NCBI RefSeq assembly: GCF_004210375.1
Contig: NC_134831.1
Coordinates: 1,178,001-1,242,000 of the forward strand
Origin: Tachypleus tridentatus
Taxonomy: Eukaryota; Arthropoda; Merostomata; Xiphosura; Limulidae
DNA length: 64,000 bases
Direction of reading: 5' to 3'
Both the position numbers and the translations under genes were made by a program. Of the stretch, positions 14,401-29,400 are shown piece by piece (the first letter of the stretch is position 1; every line of letters begins with the position of its first letter). The notes beneath the pieces are model-generated. The model had not been told where the DNA came from. It did not search any database and was given only the letters and a program-made list of their open reading frames with translations.

Positions 14401-17400
14401 TTCCAGAACATGATGATGAGACACCCACTTGAAATCAAAATGTATCTCAGAATGACTGGTATGGGTATTAACACTTTCATTGATAAGGAGAGAATGTTTT
14501 GATCCTCTTAGGTCATCTAGGAAGGTTGAAACAGTTTTCTCCTTATCAATAAAAGTGTTAATATCCATACCAGTCATTCTGAGATACATTTTGATTCCAA
14601 AACAGTTCTTGTAACTAAAACACAAATACTTGCTTTCTACCCTTCAATATAGGATACATTCTCAGTCTCTTGACTTTCTTTCTTTATATTTCAATTTACC
14701 AATTTCTTTGTTCTTGATTTATCATTTAAAAAACAAATCTTTACTATTAATACAAGTAAAACAACAAAAAAACAAAACAGGTACAAAGATAAAATGTAAA
14801 TTCATTTTTAATTCTCAATAGCTTATCAATAGACTTCCACTTTAGTTAACAGCTTGGAATGAGTTTTATTTTATTCCATAAACATATAATACTACTACTT
14901 TTCCTCCACCTAATATACAATTCTTTATTTGTTTAATAACAGTAAATTATTTTTGAAATTTAGAAAAATCTGCAAATATATACCTTTTTATTTGTGTATA
15001 AATTCAATAAAAATTACCACACCAGACTTAATAAATGTTTTCATCCAGTTTACCAACAACATCCTATAAACAAAACGTTTTGTTCTTTATTTGTAGCTAG
15101 TCACTATTTAATTGTAAACTCTGTGATAAGATAAAAAAATAAATACCATCTTCAACTTGATTAGGAAGGAAGTTTTCAATTTCCCAACACATTATACCTG
15201 AAAAAAAAAACAAACAAGGTCCACATTAAACATCCACAATATTAAGATTAGAAAATAAAAATGACAGTTTTTTGGCACCATGAATGATAAAATCTTTATT
15301 AGATATTTCAGACAACATGGTGTCATTATTATCAAGGTTAGCATCTACAAAGAGTTTTCAAAACACAACAACACTAGAAATCAAATTTATATTCCTGTGG
15401 TAGGAACAAAAAAATAGCTGCCCATTGTTGAGCTTTGTTCTTAGCTTCAAAAAAAACAAAATAAAAAACAAACAATACATCTGGGGACTGTTTAACACTC
15501 AGGTATTTAAAACTGTGAATCTCACCTGGAATTTGTCCCACATCATCTTCAAAAAATTGGCTGTAGTCCAAAGGAGGTTTCTCTAAAGCTTCATCCCACC
15601 TTTTAGGCCTGTTTCAAAAACACAGCACAGTCACAGAAAGAAAATAGAAACAAATCTAACAGAGTCAATGTTAAAAGAAAAAACCAAACATACTTAAAAT
15701 AATGAATTGAATTTATAATTAAACACTCTCACGACAGTTAAACAAAATTTAGATGATGTATAGAATTATATTTGTAATAATCAAACAGTCACTCTGGTTA
15801 TTTTTCTTTACATATGTAACCCTTTTGCAGACAAGAATAAGCATAGTTGGCTGCAGTGTTTCTGTAGTCAGAGTGAAACCAGTTCATGGTTTTGAGTTGT
15901 TGAAAATATCTAAGACTCTCTTTATCAAACTTGGAACTATTAGGTGATCCTAAAGTTCTAAATAACATCTTTACCATAAAATAAAAACACCCATACAATT
16001 CCTAAGTAACTTATTACTTTTTGATGTTTGATTTACCATTTCTGCTTAACTTGTTCTCAACACAATATGTAATTCATGGTGTAATATAAACTTGAATAAT
16101 GGTCACTAGCTTGAAGTGAATAAATATTTAAACGTTTTGTTTTCCTTCATCACTGAGCCTAATTTGTCAAATACAATTTTTCAGATATCTTCAGAGAAAA
16201 AATAAAAGTTAAATAATTTTTTCTTTCAATGTTTTGCTAACTATACTTTAATAATCATTAACAAACACATTTTAAGTCTTTTTTCTATGTAACACAGATT
16301 AAGTTGCCTGAAAAAAGGCTTTTGCCCAAAATGTTACACACAAAGTTTTGTCTTAGACATTTTCTTACTTCCACTTTTTTTACATTATTTGATTATTTTT
16401 CTACATCCTGTTGTCTTTCCACATGTATATTTTAAAAATCAACTGTTTGCAAAACACCTTAAGTTTTTCATTCAGATGGGAAAGTCTAAGGTTTTAGAGA
16501 ATTTTAGCCAAATAACTGAGGTTTACTTCATATTAATTTCAAGCCACTAAATTTTTTCCCCTTCAACTATTGACTGACATTTACAGGAAATCTTGTCTTC
16601 ACTGGTTTAACTGGTCATCCTAGCTCTCACTTGGTACTGAGTGTAAAAAGAGTTAAGAGGTATTAAAATTCCTCAACATTTCTTTAGCTTGGTTATTAAT
16701 TCTTGATGATGAGAAACCTACCTGAAATAAAAATATATCTCAGAAACGCTGGTATGGATATTAACACTTTTACTAATAAAGCAGAGAATAACTTTTTGAC
16801 CTTCCTAGGTCAACTTAAGGTTGAAACGTTATTCTGTATATTTAAAAAGAGTTCACATTACTTTAAAAGCAACTATTTCTTTCAAAACTGACCAATATTT
16901 GAAAGTAAGAAACACTTTGAACTACTTACTCTTACACTAAACAACATATATTATGTTCAATACTAATTATTTGTTTCACGCGTTTAATACACAAGTCGGT
17001 TAACATGTAAACAGGATTTTTATAAAAAAATACTAAATTTACTTTTTTAAATGTTGCTCAGTATAATGAAGTACTCACTTCAGTGAGATATTTTTGTTAT
17101 CATCTTGTTGTTTGTTTGGATCTTTATTTTTTTCCTTCGCTAGATCACTCATTCCCTTCAGCACTTTTGCCTGATCACTGTCGGCCTCTCCTTCCTTCCT
17201 TCTTCGGAGCCGCATCTTGCGAGCTATAGGATCCTTACTTGGAGCTAAGGAAATGGAGAACATGATAGTTTCACATAATTCTACAGACCTGAAATTCACT
17301 GTTTGTTAAATTCCTTCTGAATGATGTAAATTTAGGAAATATACTTAGGTTTTGTAACCCAAATATTGTTACAAAGCCCACATATATATATATATATATT

Positions 17401-20400
17401 TATTTATTGTTGTTTTTTTTAACTGAGTAAACATGTTTATACAATTTAATGATCGGAATAATAATTTCTTATGTTTGTGCATGTCAAACTGGGAATAAAT
17501 TGTAAACACATACAATTTAAAAACAGAAACTCCAAAATATACTTTTTTAATATATTTTCTTCAGATTAATTCAGCTTCTAAAGCTTAACACCTTACATTA
17601 TAACAATAATCTTATTTCATTAATTATGTACACTAAAAGTAAAAATGCAAAAATACATATTATTAAAATATAGAAGTAATTAGTGAGATACCTGATGGAG
17701 AAACAGGTGTAGAGGGTACTGCTCCCGCTAGACGTAATTGCGTGTTTAGGGAGAAATCAATGTTGTAATATTCTAACTTCCCTTTCTGGGCTTCTTGGGG
17801 TTTTGGAGGCATCACCAAATCTGGATTATCTCGTAAGTCTAATACTTCTAAATCGGTCAATAAATGTATGGACTCAGGGAGGGTGATTAATCGATTATGC
17901 GCCAGCATTAGTTTCTTTAGTCGGCCACATCTAAAATTTAAGAGCCAGAAAAATACGTTATATTTGCAATAGCAAATCAAAAAACTTTAAATACAAGTAG
18001 GTCAGTATAAAATGAAACTTTTTTACTAATTATAATTATTATAAGCTATAAAAGTTGTAAAAGCTCTGTATGTAATTAGGAATTGTAATGTGATAAAAAT
18101 ATATTTTTTACCGAACAACTCCCTCTGGTATCATTTCCAGGTTGTTATTGTTAGCCATAAAAATTTCCAAATTATGCAGCTTTCCAATTCCAGACGGGAT
18201 CCCTTCGAAATCGAATTCGTTGTCATTGATGTAGAGCCGTCTCAGCTTAGTAAGTTTACATAAGGAAGCCTAAAAAGTGTGTAGCTGTTAATGGATAAGC
18301 ATGTTTTTTCTTTTAAATAAATAATTCATTAATTAGGGTCCTAATGCTAATGTATAATAACAATTTTTATCTATCAGATTTTGTTACTGACTCCAAGTTA
18401 AAAAGGAAATACATAAAGTAAGAGGTTGAAAGTACAAACACTCTTAATTATCTAAATTGTGAGTAAAAGTTCAGAAGCTATTTGCTGATTGTTTAATCCT
18501 TTAGATACTATAATTGGATTTATCTGACTTCACATTAACAGCCATTTGGTGCCCATGATGTCACAAAAACTCTTCCTCATAGTGTTATAAATCAAGGTAC
18601 TTGCACATCCTTGAATTTTCCAACTTAGCACTTCATCTGCATACATCAACAAGAAAAAGTGCAACTAACAGATTATGATACTGAAAAAGTACAATAAAAA
18701 GTCAAATTTTACAATTCATTTTTTAGTGGATAATTGACACTTTTTGAGAACCCAACTGAAATTTAATTACACACTCAAAGAGTTAACCTAAACTTCATCT
18801 GAAGGGTGAAGATAACATTTTTTTAATCCTTCAAATTTATCCTTAAATAAATAGACAGCAAACAACAACTGAGCTTTAACTTACAATTTAAATAGGCTCT
18901 TTTTTTCTATAAGTAGATATAATTAATCTTAAACTTTTAATTATATGAAGATGTAACATTCTCCATCCACTGACATCTTTTTGTTAATAACTAATGTTAT
19001 AAATAGCAGCTTTTAATCACATTTCACAGGTCATTTCTTTTGGAGATTGGGAAACACCCTATTGATTTTGGAGTTAAAAGGTCAAAGATTAAGATTACCA
19101 TTTCAAGAAATAGAGATTTTATTTCTGCACAGTAACTAGGATTCTAAACAGTAGATTATAATAATGCTTCACAAATCACATCTCTTGGAAATAGCAGAGA
19201 AGCCTAAAGAAATTTTGTCAGACAACTGAATTATTTCAGACTTCAAAGTTATACAACATCACCTTGTGTGAGCATTTCTGAATTGAATCGGGGTTTGCTT
19301 TCAGTTTTTTTTTTAAATTATGCATATAGCTACACAATGGCTATCTGCACTAGCCATCCCTAATTTACTAGTAAAAAGCAAGAGGGAAGGGAGTAGGTCA
19401 TCATCAGCTACTGCCAACTCTTGAGCTACTCTTTTACTAACGAATAGTGGGAATAACAACCACACTATACCAACCCCAAACCTCAGATGGAGAGCATGTT
19501 TCGTGGGATAGGGATTCGAAACCATGGCTCACATTTGCGAGTTGAGCACCCTCTCCACTTGACCAACTGAATCAGGTAATTGCAAAGGTGCAAAGGAGCA
19601 CAAGCAATATGAGAATATACCAACAAAGTTATAATTCTCATTTTATTTCTATGTTTGTATTGAATGATTCTGCCAGTTCAGTTCAACTTCAAAAGATACA
19701 TACACAATGGTTTTCATTCCTGAGGCATGCAATGCATACCATGAGCACTGACTGGCAAAGAAACTTCCAAAAACATTATCTTTCAGTCCTTAATACTGCA
19801 CTACATGTACCTGTAACGGTACATGGAAATCACCCAAACATGTGCATACCATGGAGGAAATCTCCACATTATTAACATTCTTATTCAAAATGCAATGTCA
19901 TATGTGGTAGTTCAGCCAATCATAACTGTTCATTTCACAACTTACTGCATGGAAAGTTTTCCTGGATAGAAACTGACAATTCTGTTGGAGATGTGAAAAA
20001 ATGACAAGTCTTTCAGTTGAAACACACTTGTATGACTGCTGAGAAAAAATAAATACTTGGACTTTTATTTGCACAGAAAGTTGAGTTTGTTTTAGCATGA
20101 AATAATGCCAGTATGACAGATTTATTCCTGTTATGGTAGTGACTAACAAAAGCCATCAATAATCTCTGTGCTACAAGAATTGTAGGACAGAAATAGATGA
20201 ACAAGAAAAACAACAGTTTTTTTAGTCTTTTTTTAGATGTAAAAAAAAGCATCATTTGTTGTGTACAGTATGCTTGGTGAACCCATGTCATGCTCATAAC
20301 AGAAGGAAAGTAAATTCTCCGAACACTCTGTACACAGAGTTCAGCAAGTTATTGCATTAATTTTGTTGTAATATTTTGGAGGGGGTTTTGGTAGTGATCC

Positions 20401-23400
20401 TGCTATTGTGTCCCATCATTTTAACCAAGCTGGCTTCTTTATGAGAAATATTAAAACTGTCTCAATTTGTGTCTTTTTTTTTTTTTTTTTTAAAATAAAT
20501 ATAACATGGAATGTTGATGAGCATTTTACAATATTCCTGAGGTGTTGGCCCAAATTTTCTGAAAAGTTGTGAGCAAATAAACAATACTGTGTCAAAATTA
20601 TTACAGTGTTGATCATAATAAAGTACCTGATGTCCATCAGACATGTGGTAAAACCTTGATAATCACATTTTTGTGTGTGCATGTACAACATATCCTCACA
20701 TTATTGTATGCACTTTTTTTTAATAGAAAAACAACCTTTTTTTTATGCTAAACAACCAAAGTATAGTTAATAGTTTTCCTTCAGACAACCTTTTAAAATG
20801 TCTTAAATTTATTCACCAAGTCTAATAATTTTTGGTTTAATAGCTTAAAGTTAACACTTAAAAAAAATATATAAATTACTTTCTGTGCACACACATGAAA
20901 AAAACCCAAAAAAACACCACCATCAAACTGTTAATAAGAAATAAGATAGGGGTTGGATCTTATACTTTTGTAGTTGTTAAATTTGGTCTTAAATAAATTA
21001 AACTTGCACTTGTTGAACATGTCTACAGAATAAGTCATCACTTATAATACTCTGTAACTTAAGTAATTTCAGTTGTTTAATTCCTGCTGTCTGATTTCAT
21101 GCATATACTGATTAATACAAAATATCTTGACCAAATAATTTAAGTGTTTCCTTCATATCAGAAACAAGATCTTATGCTCTCGACTTTAAAGTCAAAATTT
21201 GCTAATGAGCTCAATTAAAAAAAAAATATAATTTGGATATGAAACTAACGAACCCCTAAAACAAAATCAATAATAACAAAAACCAAAAAGATATTTTATT
21301 AAAAACTAACAGTTTTTTCTATAAATTTGTATCTGCTCAGATGTAATATGTTTTTAAATATTTATTTCTACAAAGAAAACAATTTCCCAGTATGCTTTGG
21401 GTTTATATGAGATTGGTTCCCATAGCATTATCACTCGAACAGAAGTATTCTTGTGAGGTCTGTTATAATGATAGTTTGCATTAATTTCTATTATTCAGCA
21501 TAAAAGTGTATGAAGTATGTAAAGAAAAAAATATTTTATCACTTTAAGGATGTTTTAATTTGTTTAAGTTGCAACAGCTCAATATGACACAAAATGTAAT
21601 ACAACAGGAGTGTTAATATAAACATAACAGGAACTTTAGCTTTTAGAGATTCAAAACAGATAAAAGTTGGATGTACACAGAAGGTTCAAAGGATCAGAAC
21701 ATAATTTATAAATATTTCACTGAAAGGAAAAAGCTGCTTAAACTACATATAATAATAAAAAAGAAATATATAGTCATGGCCAATGACATAACCTAAACAT
21801 TGTTCATTAATGTACTTACAGGTAATAAAGATAACCTGTTTCTTGAAAGGTTCAGTATTTCCAAGTTCTTCCAAGCATCTGTAAATAAAGAACATTTTTA
21901 ACACTTGAGAACAGCAAAACAGAAGTCAGGAATGCTAGATTCTGAACCCTTGATAACAATTTAATAGTGCCAGGCACTAATTAGGAATATCAGATTCTGA
22001 ACCCTTGATGACAATTTAATAAAGCCAGGCAATAATTAGGAATATCAGATTCTTAACCACTATTAACTCTTCTGATTCTGAACCCTCGATGACAATTTAA
22101 TAAAGCCAGGCACTAATTAGGAATATCAGATTCTTACTATTAACTCTTCAGATTCTGAACCCTTGATGACAATTTAATAAATGTGTTTGTTACTCAACAG
22201 CTATATTCTCAATGACAGCCCTTTTATAATCAAGAAAATTATAATAAAACCATTATTAACACAACTATGTGTTAACCCTATGTGTATGGTTAGAAGGATC
22301 AAAGTACTCAAGCCATGATCTTTTATCCTACATTGCTGATTTAGTGACAATTTACAGGAGAGAAAATTCTAGGCACAGTATACAGGGATACTGAAAGAAA
22401 CTGTAGCTAAACATTTTGAAGGATTCAGAGACCATAAAAATATAGTATTCAAGGTATATAATAGACAAAAGTGTTATTGTCTTTCACACAAACATCACCT
22501 TTTACTCGGACTTGTTAGTCTGAGTCAGATCGCCATCATCATTTCACAGACAGATCTTAAGTACAAAAACTTTTGTAATGCAACTGATCTTCTGTGTAAA
22601 ACAGACTCATATATTTTACAAAAGCTTAAAACATTTTTTGTAAGCATGCATAGTAAATTCAAGTTATAATCAACATTCATTATTGAATAAAAGGTCAATC
22701 CAACATAATGAGTCTATGTAAATTTAGTTAATAGAGAATATTATAAATACACAGTAGTGTATTATGTAACACTGCATTAGTAAATAATATGAAGATGACA
22801 TGCTACTGTAGCATATAATAACTAAACACAGTAGCGTAAGACACAATATGGTATAGAATTGGATTGCTAGAAGTAGGAAATTTAGGAACAATAGAGTAGA
22901 ACAGCATCTTACATAAAGAGTGAAGCATCAACTTACCTCCGGCAGCTGAAGACACTTCAGAGATGCTGTTGTCACTAAGATTGAGACGTTTCAAGTTCAC
23001 AAGTGTATAAAGCACATCTGGAACACGAGGCAAGTCATTCTGAGACAGGTCTACATCTGTGAAAATAAAACAGGTAATTAAGTTTTATTTTGCCTAGAAA
23101 TTATGTAAAAAAGAATTCAAATATACAATCATTTAATTTTATAAACCTTTCTACCATGTTTTAGATTCTTTAGCATTCTTGGACAAAAAAGTACATATAA
23201 AGATAGGATGAAATACAACCACTCATATAATTTACAAGTACTTCTAGCATAAATAAAAATGTACAGAAATAATATCTATGAACTTTATAATTTAATTTTG
23301 GCATCACTTCAGTTACATACTGAACATGTCATCCATACCCTTTCAGAATATGAAATTAACTCTTTTCCTAATAACAAGTGAATTCCTCAAGTCCCCAATT

Positions 23401-26400
23401 TTAGCTGTTCTTTTATAATTGTACATTGTTCAGATAAATGTAAATATTTACAAGTTACTTTACATAGATCCAATAAATCAAATACATAAAAGATCTTCAA
23501 AATAATATAACTACTGAACTCATTCCACTGGCCTGCAATCCTAACTTAATAGAAGTTTCAAACTTCAAATTAATTGCATAAAAGCTCTTAATAAATTGGT
23601 GCCAAAGCACTATGAAACATGTTCTGCAGCCAATTTACTAACATACTGGATAGGAACTATTATCTAAATATTTCACTAAACACTTACTAATTTTTTTTCA
23701 ATATGAAAGGTTCTAACAGTTTTCACAAAAATCCTCATAATAACACATATTTCACAAGCTATCCATAATTTGCTTTTTTTAAAAATCATAACTACATTTA
23801 TTTGTTCAAACTTTTAAATGTTAAATACAACTTTATAAAGAAATAAATTCATGTTCAACCTTTTTATTCTGTTAAGTTATGTGCACTATATTTTGGACCT
23901 CACAAAAACTTACACTTTGGTATTTCTGATTTAGACAGACTACCAGTAACAATGTCATAAGAATATTATTTCAATCCAGTTTATGATGCTACTTTTAGCT
24001 TCAGAACAAAACTGAAAGAGAGTGTAATTTTGCTACGTAAACTGACTCATTTCCAAGTATTAATGACACTCAATCATAAAATGTTTCAAAGTGACATTGC
24101 AAGATTTTAAAAATTACCAATATCTCAGCCACTTAGAGACAAGTATTTTATTTTACTTGTGTTGCAAACAAGATAGTTGCCATATATATGAAATGAAGAG
24201 ACAATACATAGATCAAAAGATGCTGCTTCAATAATTTATTTTTATACATGTATTCAACCATAGGGATAAAACTTTATTTAACTATTCAGAATAATGAACA
24301 GTTACAAAAGATCCCTACCCTCAATAGTGCAGTTTCCAAGTTTCTAGTTCAAGTTATGTGCCTTTCAATTGTGTAACAAAACTGCTAAGGTCATAAAATA
24401 TTTTATTTTAAATTTATTACAAAATTAGTTCAAAAGCTAAATATTTTTATTTTGTAGTTTTCTGGAATTTTAGAATTATTTGTATTGCTATTATGATGCT
24501 CGAAGATAATATCTATACATTTTAAAACTTAGTATTTCAAGTATACACTTGAAACATATAATAATACATATTCACATGTACATAATATTATACAATAGCA
24601 ACCAAAATTACATGTCCACATGATTTACTACATTTATCTAAGTCACTGTCCAAGTTAATCTTTTCATTTACCAGGTGTAGTGCATTTTTATCAAAACAAC
24701 AAACAGTTTACTATGAAAATGCAGATCAAAAACATTTATCATGAGTAAAACACCTAGCAGCAATTTGTTTCCATAAAAATTCCAACATTCAGCTAGTGTT
24801 CAAAACATGGAAGATCCCAGAATAAAAATATATCTGTAACCAACTGTTTATTTTTCACTGTTCAAATTTCACAAGCAAAATTTTTTATAATGTCCAGATG
24901 TTTCTTAAGAAAAACAAACTATATTTTATTTTCATTAATGAATCTCTCTATGACTTTCATATATTTGACTGATCTCATTATCACTATTAAAAATTAGGAA
25001 ATAAATATAAATTATACTTCTTTCTTTCCAGAATGACAATAAAATGTAACACAAAAACACAAATGTTTAGACTAAATAGTTTAAATAGCATTATACATAC
25101 AAATATATATTTACTATCTTTATTACATTGACCTTTCTGCCATGCTTGACAAACAATACTCAACCTATTTATATTCTAGGTTGTCAATATTAGTAATCTG
25201 AGTTCCTAATTTACTCAAAACTAAAAACATACCATGTTTACATCCTAAATTTCTAATATGAACCAGTGCTACATTCAACATACCATTACCAAAACATCAT
25301 AAATTACTATATTCATACCAGATAATTCCACTATAAGTTTAATAACTAGGTTATATTTTGGTCTCAAAAATATATAAAAATATATGAAATATGAAGCAGA
25401 CTAGACACAACTTACCGGCTTAAAATACATTGGCTGTATTTTAGTAGACTAGTATCTTGTAATATACAGTCACATTTCAATTACTGTACATTATATAGGT
25501 ATATACATTATTACTATCTAGCAATAATTTATTAAACTTATTTTTCTTAAAACATGTAACAGTAAATAAAGAAATAAAGCAAACAATTGTTTCTTCCAGC
25601 TATGACCTATGTAAGTCTTAAAATTCAGCATGTGGAGAACATGAAACTTTTTTTAAGTTTTTTATACCTACAGTTTAATTACCAAAACGTCATAAATTAC
25701 TATAATTATACCAGATAATTACACTAAGTTTAATAACTAGGTTATATTTTGGTCTCAAAAATATATAAAAATATATGAAATGTCAAGCAGGCTAGACACA
25801 ACTTACCTGCTTAAAATATTGGTTCAAAAAAACGAGTTGGTCTCTTAATATATTAAAAAGGTTGAAAAACCACTAGGAAGGGACAATCTGAGCTTTCAAT
25901 TGGTTATTCATGTTATATATTGAAGTAATGATATATAATGAACCACTTTCAAAAATTGGAAAGAAGTGAGCAGGGCCACTGTGTTTGAGTACATAAGCCA
26001 TATCTCAGCAAAATGAAAAGTTACAAGCTTGTTGATATTACTAACCTGAGTTCCTAATTTGTTCAAAACTAAAAACATACCATGTTTACATCCTAAAAAT
26101 CTAATATGAACCAGTGCTACATTCAACATACCATGTGAAACACAAGAATCAATCTTTAACTGTGTTTTTTTAAATATTTACTTTTAAACTAAGAATTTGA
26201 ATAATGCATTGATACAATACTAAAACTTGAACTATAATCTACAGTTTGATACCAAACTTTATGACAAATTAAATAAATAAAAAGTTCAATAAAATTTCGA
26301 ATGTAGGTCAAAAAGTGTGATGGCATGGCCTTTGACCTGTAGCCCCATCTGGAAAGGGCCAAAAAACAGGCAATACGGCAAAGGTTCATTTATTTTATTT

Positions 26401-29400
26401 TCTAAAACAAACAGTTTTATTACAACTCAGTTTTCTTTGAATTACAGCAAAATTAATTAAATTTAACAGTTACATTATAACTCTTGAAATATCAATTAGT
26501 ACATCAGTAACAAAATAATTATATTTATCACAAAACCACTTAATATTAACTGTGGATCAGAACAAGCTATCTATTCAGATTACAAAAACAACAAATAAAT
26601 CAACTAATGGGTATTTCTAATCATACGTCTTTCTCACATTCTTAGTTATAAAGATTACAATACACTGTTTCATCAGTTTTGCACTATTAACTACAAACAG
26701 TATTTTCTGCCATAAAATCAATAATACCTCAGGAAGTTCAGTCAGCTTAGAAGATTTAGATCAGTACTAAATACACAAACTAAGGTAACCATGTAAAATA
26801 ATCTTTATAATACAAATATACTAAGAAATAATAAAACTATAACATAAGACATTTTAACAAGCAGAAATACTTGGACTTATGTTAATAAGGTTAAAATCTT
26901 ACAAAAAAATTTTTGAACAAACCTGAAAGATTTACAAGGCTCTCTAGTGACGTGGGTGTGTTGGACAAACTTCTTTGTGTATTTCTGAGGCAGAGAGTTG
27001 TAAGCGAAACCAAAGCAGGGAGCTGTCTGAATGTTAACGATGAATGGTTAATTACAATGTTCTGTTCATTTTAACATTATTACAGAAAAAACAGCATATT
27101 ATTACAAGAAAATGTCTTGTTTCTTCAAGTAAATGTTACAGTTTTAAAGTCTGGCTGATTTATTGTTCTAACAATATACAAATTACCTATTTTTTTTTGT
27201 TCTACCTATTGTAAATGTTGTTAGGTTTGAATTTGACAACACATATACAACATTGACTTGAAATAAAAAAAAAACAACTAAAATGATTTTATTTCCTAAT
27301 ACTAAATAAATAAATAAATAATAATAAAGATTAATTTATTTGTTTTTAAATTTCACACAAAGATACAGTGCGCACAAGCCATTCCTAATTCTCCACAACA
27401 GACTAAATGAAGGTAGCTAGTCAACAGCACACACATTACCAGTTCTTAAGATTTGACTTGCTATTACAATTCACTCAAAGCCTCAAAGTGTAGAGCACAT
27501 TATCATCACAAGAAAACAAATCAAAATCCTAACAAATTGGCCATGCCCAAATAATGATTAATAAACTCCTCTCATGATACAATTCCAAGATTACTAAAAC
27601 TACTGATACAAAAAAGAAATACATGATTTTGAAGCAGAATTCTATGCTTGAATTCTTGTTAAATTTTTAAAAACTTCAAAGAAAATTTTGTAATAGAATG
27701 ATACACTTTTTAATGGGTTGCTAATAAAGCATTTGAAAATTTTTGACACTTGGGCTTTGAGATTAATTTGACAAATGTACTTAAATTTTTTCCTCAAAAT
27801 GATAATTTTTAAAATTTTTTCTAGCTTTTTGAAAGTTTTGAATTAAATCATATCTATAAAAAAACTCAATATTCTTTTCTTTACTTTTTTCATCAGGATG
27901 GATTGTTTTAGTAAGATCTATTTGGCTAGTTCATGCTTTAGCAAATGTATACTTAAGTTTCTTGCTCCAAGCTATTATCATTTTATGTTTACAAAATGGT
28001 TTTTGTCCCACTAAAGCTAAGTTTATATAAAAGTAACTAAGAAAGAAGTCATGATTTTAAGACTATTCTTCAGTTTAAATTTCATTCCAAAATGAAATTC
28101 AGCTCTGATGATTAAATTGGTAGACCCATAAAAAATGCTTCTTTAACCTAACTTTGAATACAGGTAATAATTTATGAGCGTGTTTTACTGGTGTATTTTT
28201 CTTACAAGTTTAATAACTTTGCTACAACTTCAAGCCAAACATTAAACTCACCAAAAATTAATCTTTCTCCTACCTTAACTGATTATGACCTAGAGGGTTG
28301 TGATTAAGAATTAAGCTCTGTAAATTGACCAATCGCCTCATCTGAGGTGGGAGAGTTTCTATAACAATGAAAAAAAGATAAAATATTCAGAACAATTAAA
28401 TAAGATTATGTATTCAATCGATATTGAACTATTATGTTTTCCATACTGAATTCACATTACATTATTACTATTTAAAAATATAAGCTTCTTTAAACAGGAT
28501 TATTCCAGCTTATACTTCACAATACAATTTCTTTGTAAGAAGATTTACTGAAATAAATACTGTAATCAAATATTTAATCTTACAATTCTGAAAACAGTTT
28601 CTGAATGAAAAAGATATCCTAAGTAAAAATAATACTAAATTTAAGTATGCTATATTACAATTAAAAAATCAACTTTCTTTGTAAAAAGACTTTCAAAACT
28701 AAAATATTTTAGTTAAGTAATTCACCTTATAAGTTGGACAATATTTTTAGAAAATAATTTCCAAATGAAGAAACCACAGTTAAATGTTTTGTCTTACAAA
28801 CCAGATATCAAATCTCTTATAAAGGTGACTTCCTAATTAAAATGTTACTGCTAAATGTTTCATCTTAGGATTCAGAAGACAACGTTTTGTAAGACCATTT
28901 CTTAATTAAACACTGTAGTTAAATAGTTAATATTATAATACAGAAAATTTTGTAAAAATATTTCAAAACTAAGATACTGTAATAAAATATCACTATTCAA
29001 ATTCACTAATCAGTTCTCAGAAAATACTAATAGACGAACTACCTCAACATGATCCACTTGGTGTGAGCTTCTTGGGTAAGTACTTCATTTAAATATAACT
29101 GTCGATACTTCTCCAAAACCTCCAAGAGAATATATACTCTTCTATTTAATTACTTGTACAAACAAAGCAAAGATTACCTTCTGGATGTTAAGTATTCTTA
29201 CCTAATTTGTTATTACTCAAATCCAAATACTGCAGGTCTGTCAGATTAACAAACAGTTGACTTGGGATGGACTCAATACTAAAACAAGATAAATATGTTA
29301 ATAACTTACATTCATGAAATTCATTGTGTTTTCAGTGTGTATGAAGCATAATACAGAGGTTTTCTTTAAAACCAAAAATACATTTAAAAATCAAATTTAT

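Larger units (their letters stand above)
2449..17244 (-). other. fliI: fliI exons 12-19: basic linker and gelsolin-like domains 1-2
   Basis: Exon 12 (17079-17244) carries the basic linker [13 protein letters not shown] and VLKGMSD. Exon 13 has [16 protein letters not shown] leading into gelsolin domain 1; exons 14-16 give [54 protein letters not shown] and [10 protein letters not shown]. Exons 17-19 form domain 2: [50 protein letters not shown] and [12 protein letters not shown]. Against my memory of the human protein, three residues (AFH) are absent at the exon 14/15 join, and the usual G-x-E-A-T-L-D reads G-S-C-T-T-L-D at the exon 15/16 join. Both were read directly from the bases; a wrong splice choice at exon 14 could explain the first. 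Intron 18 (2667-9844) is the longest, 7.2 kb, swollen by a LINE. Confidence 0.92.
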
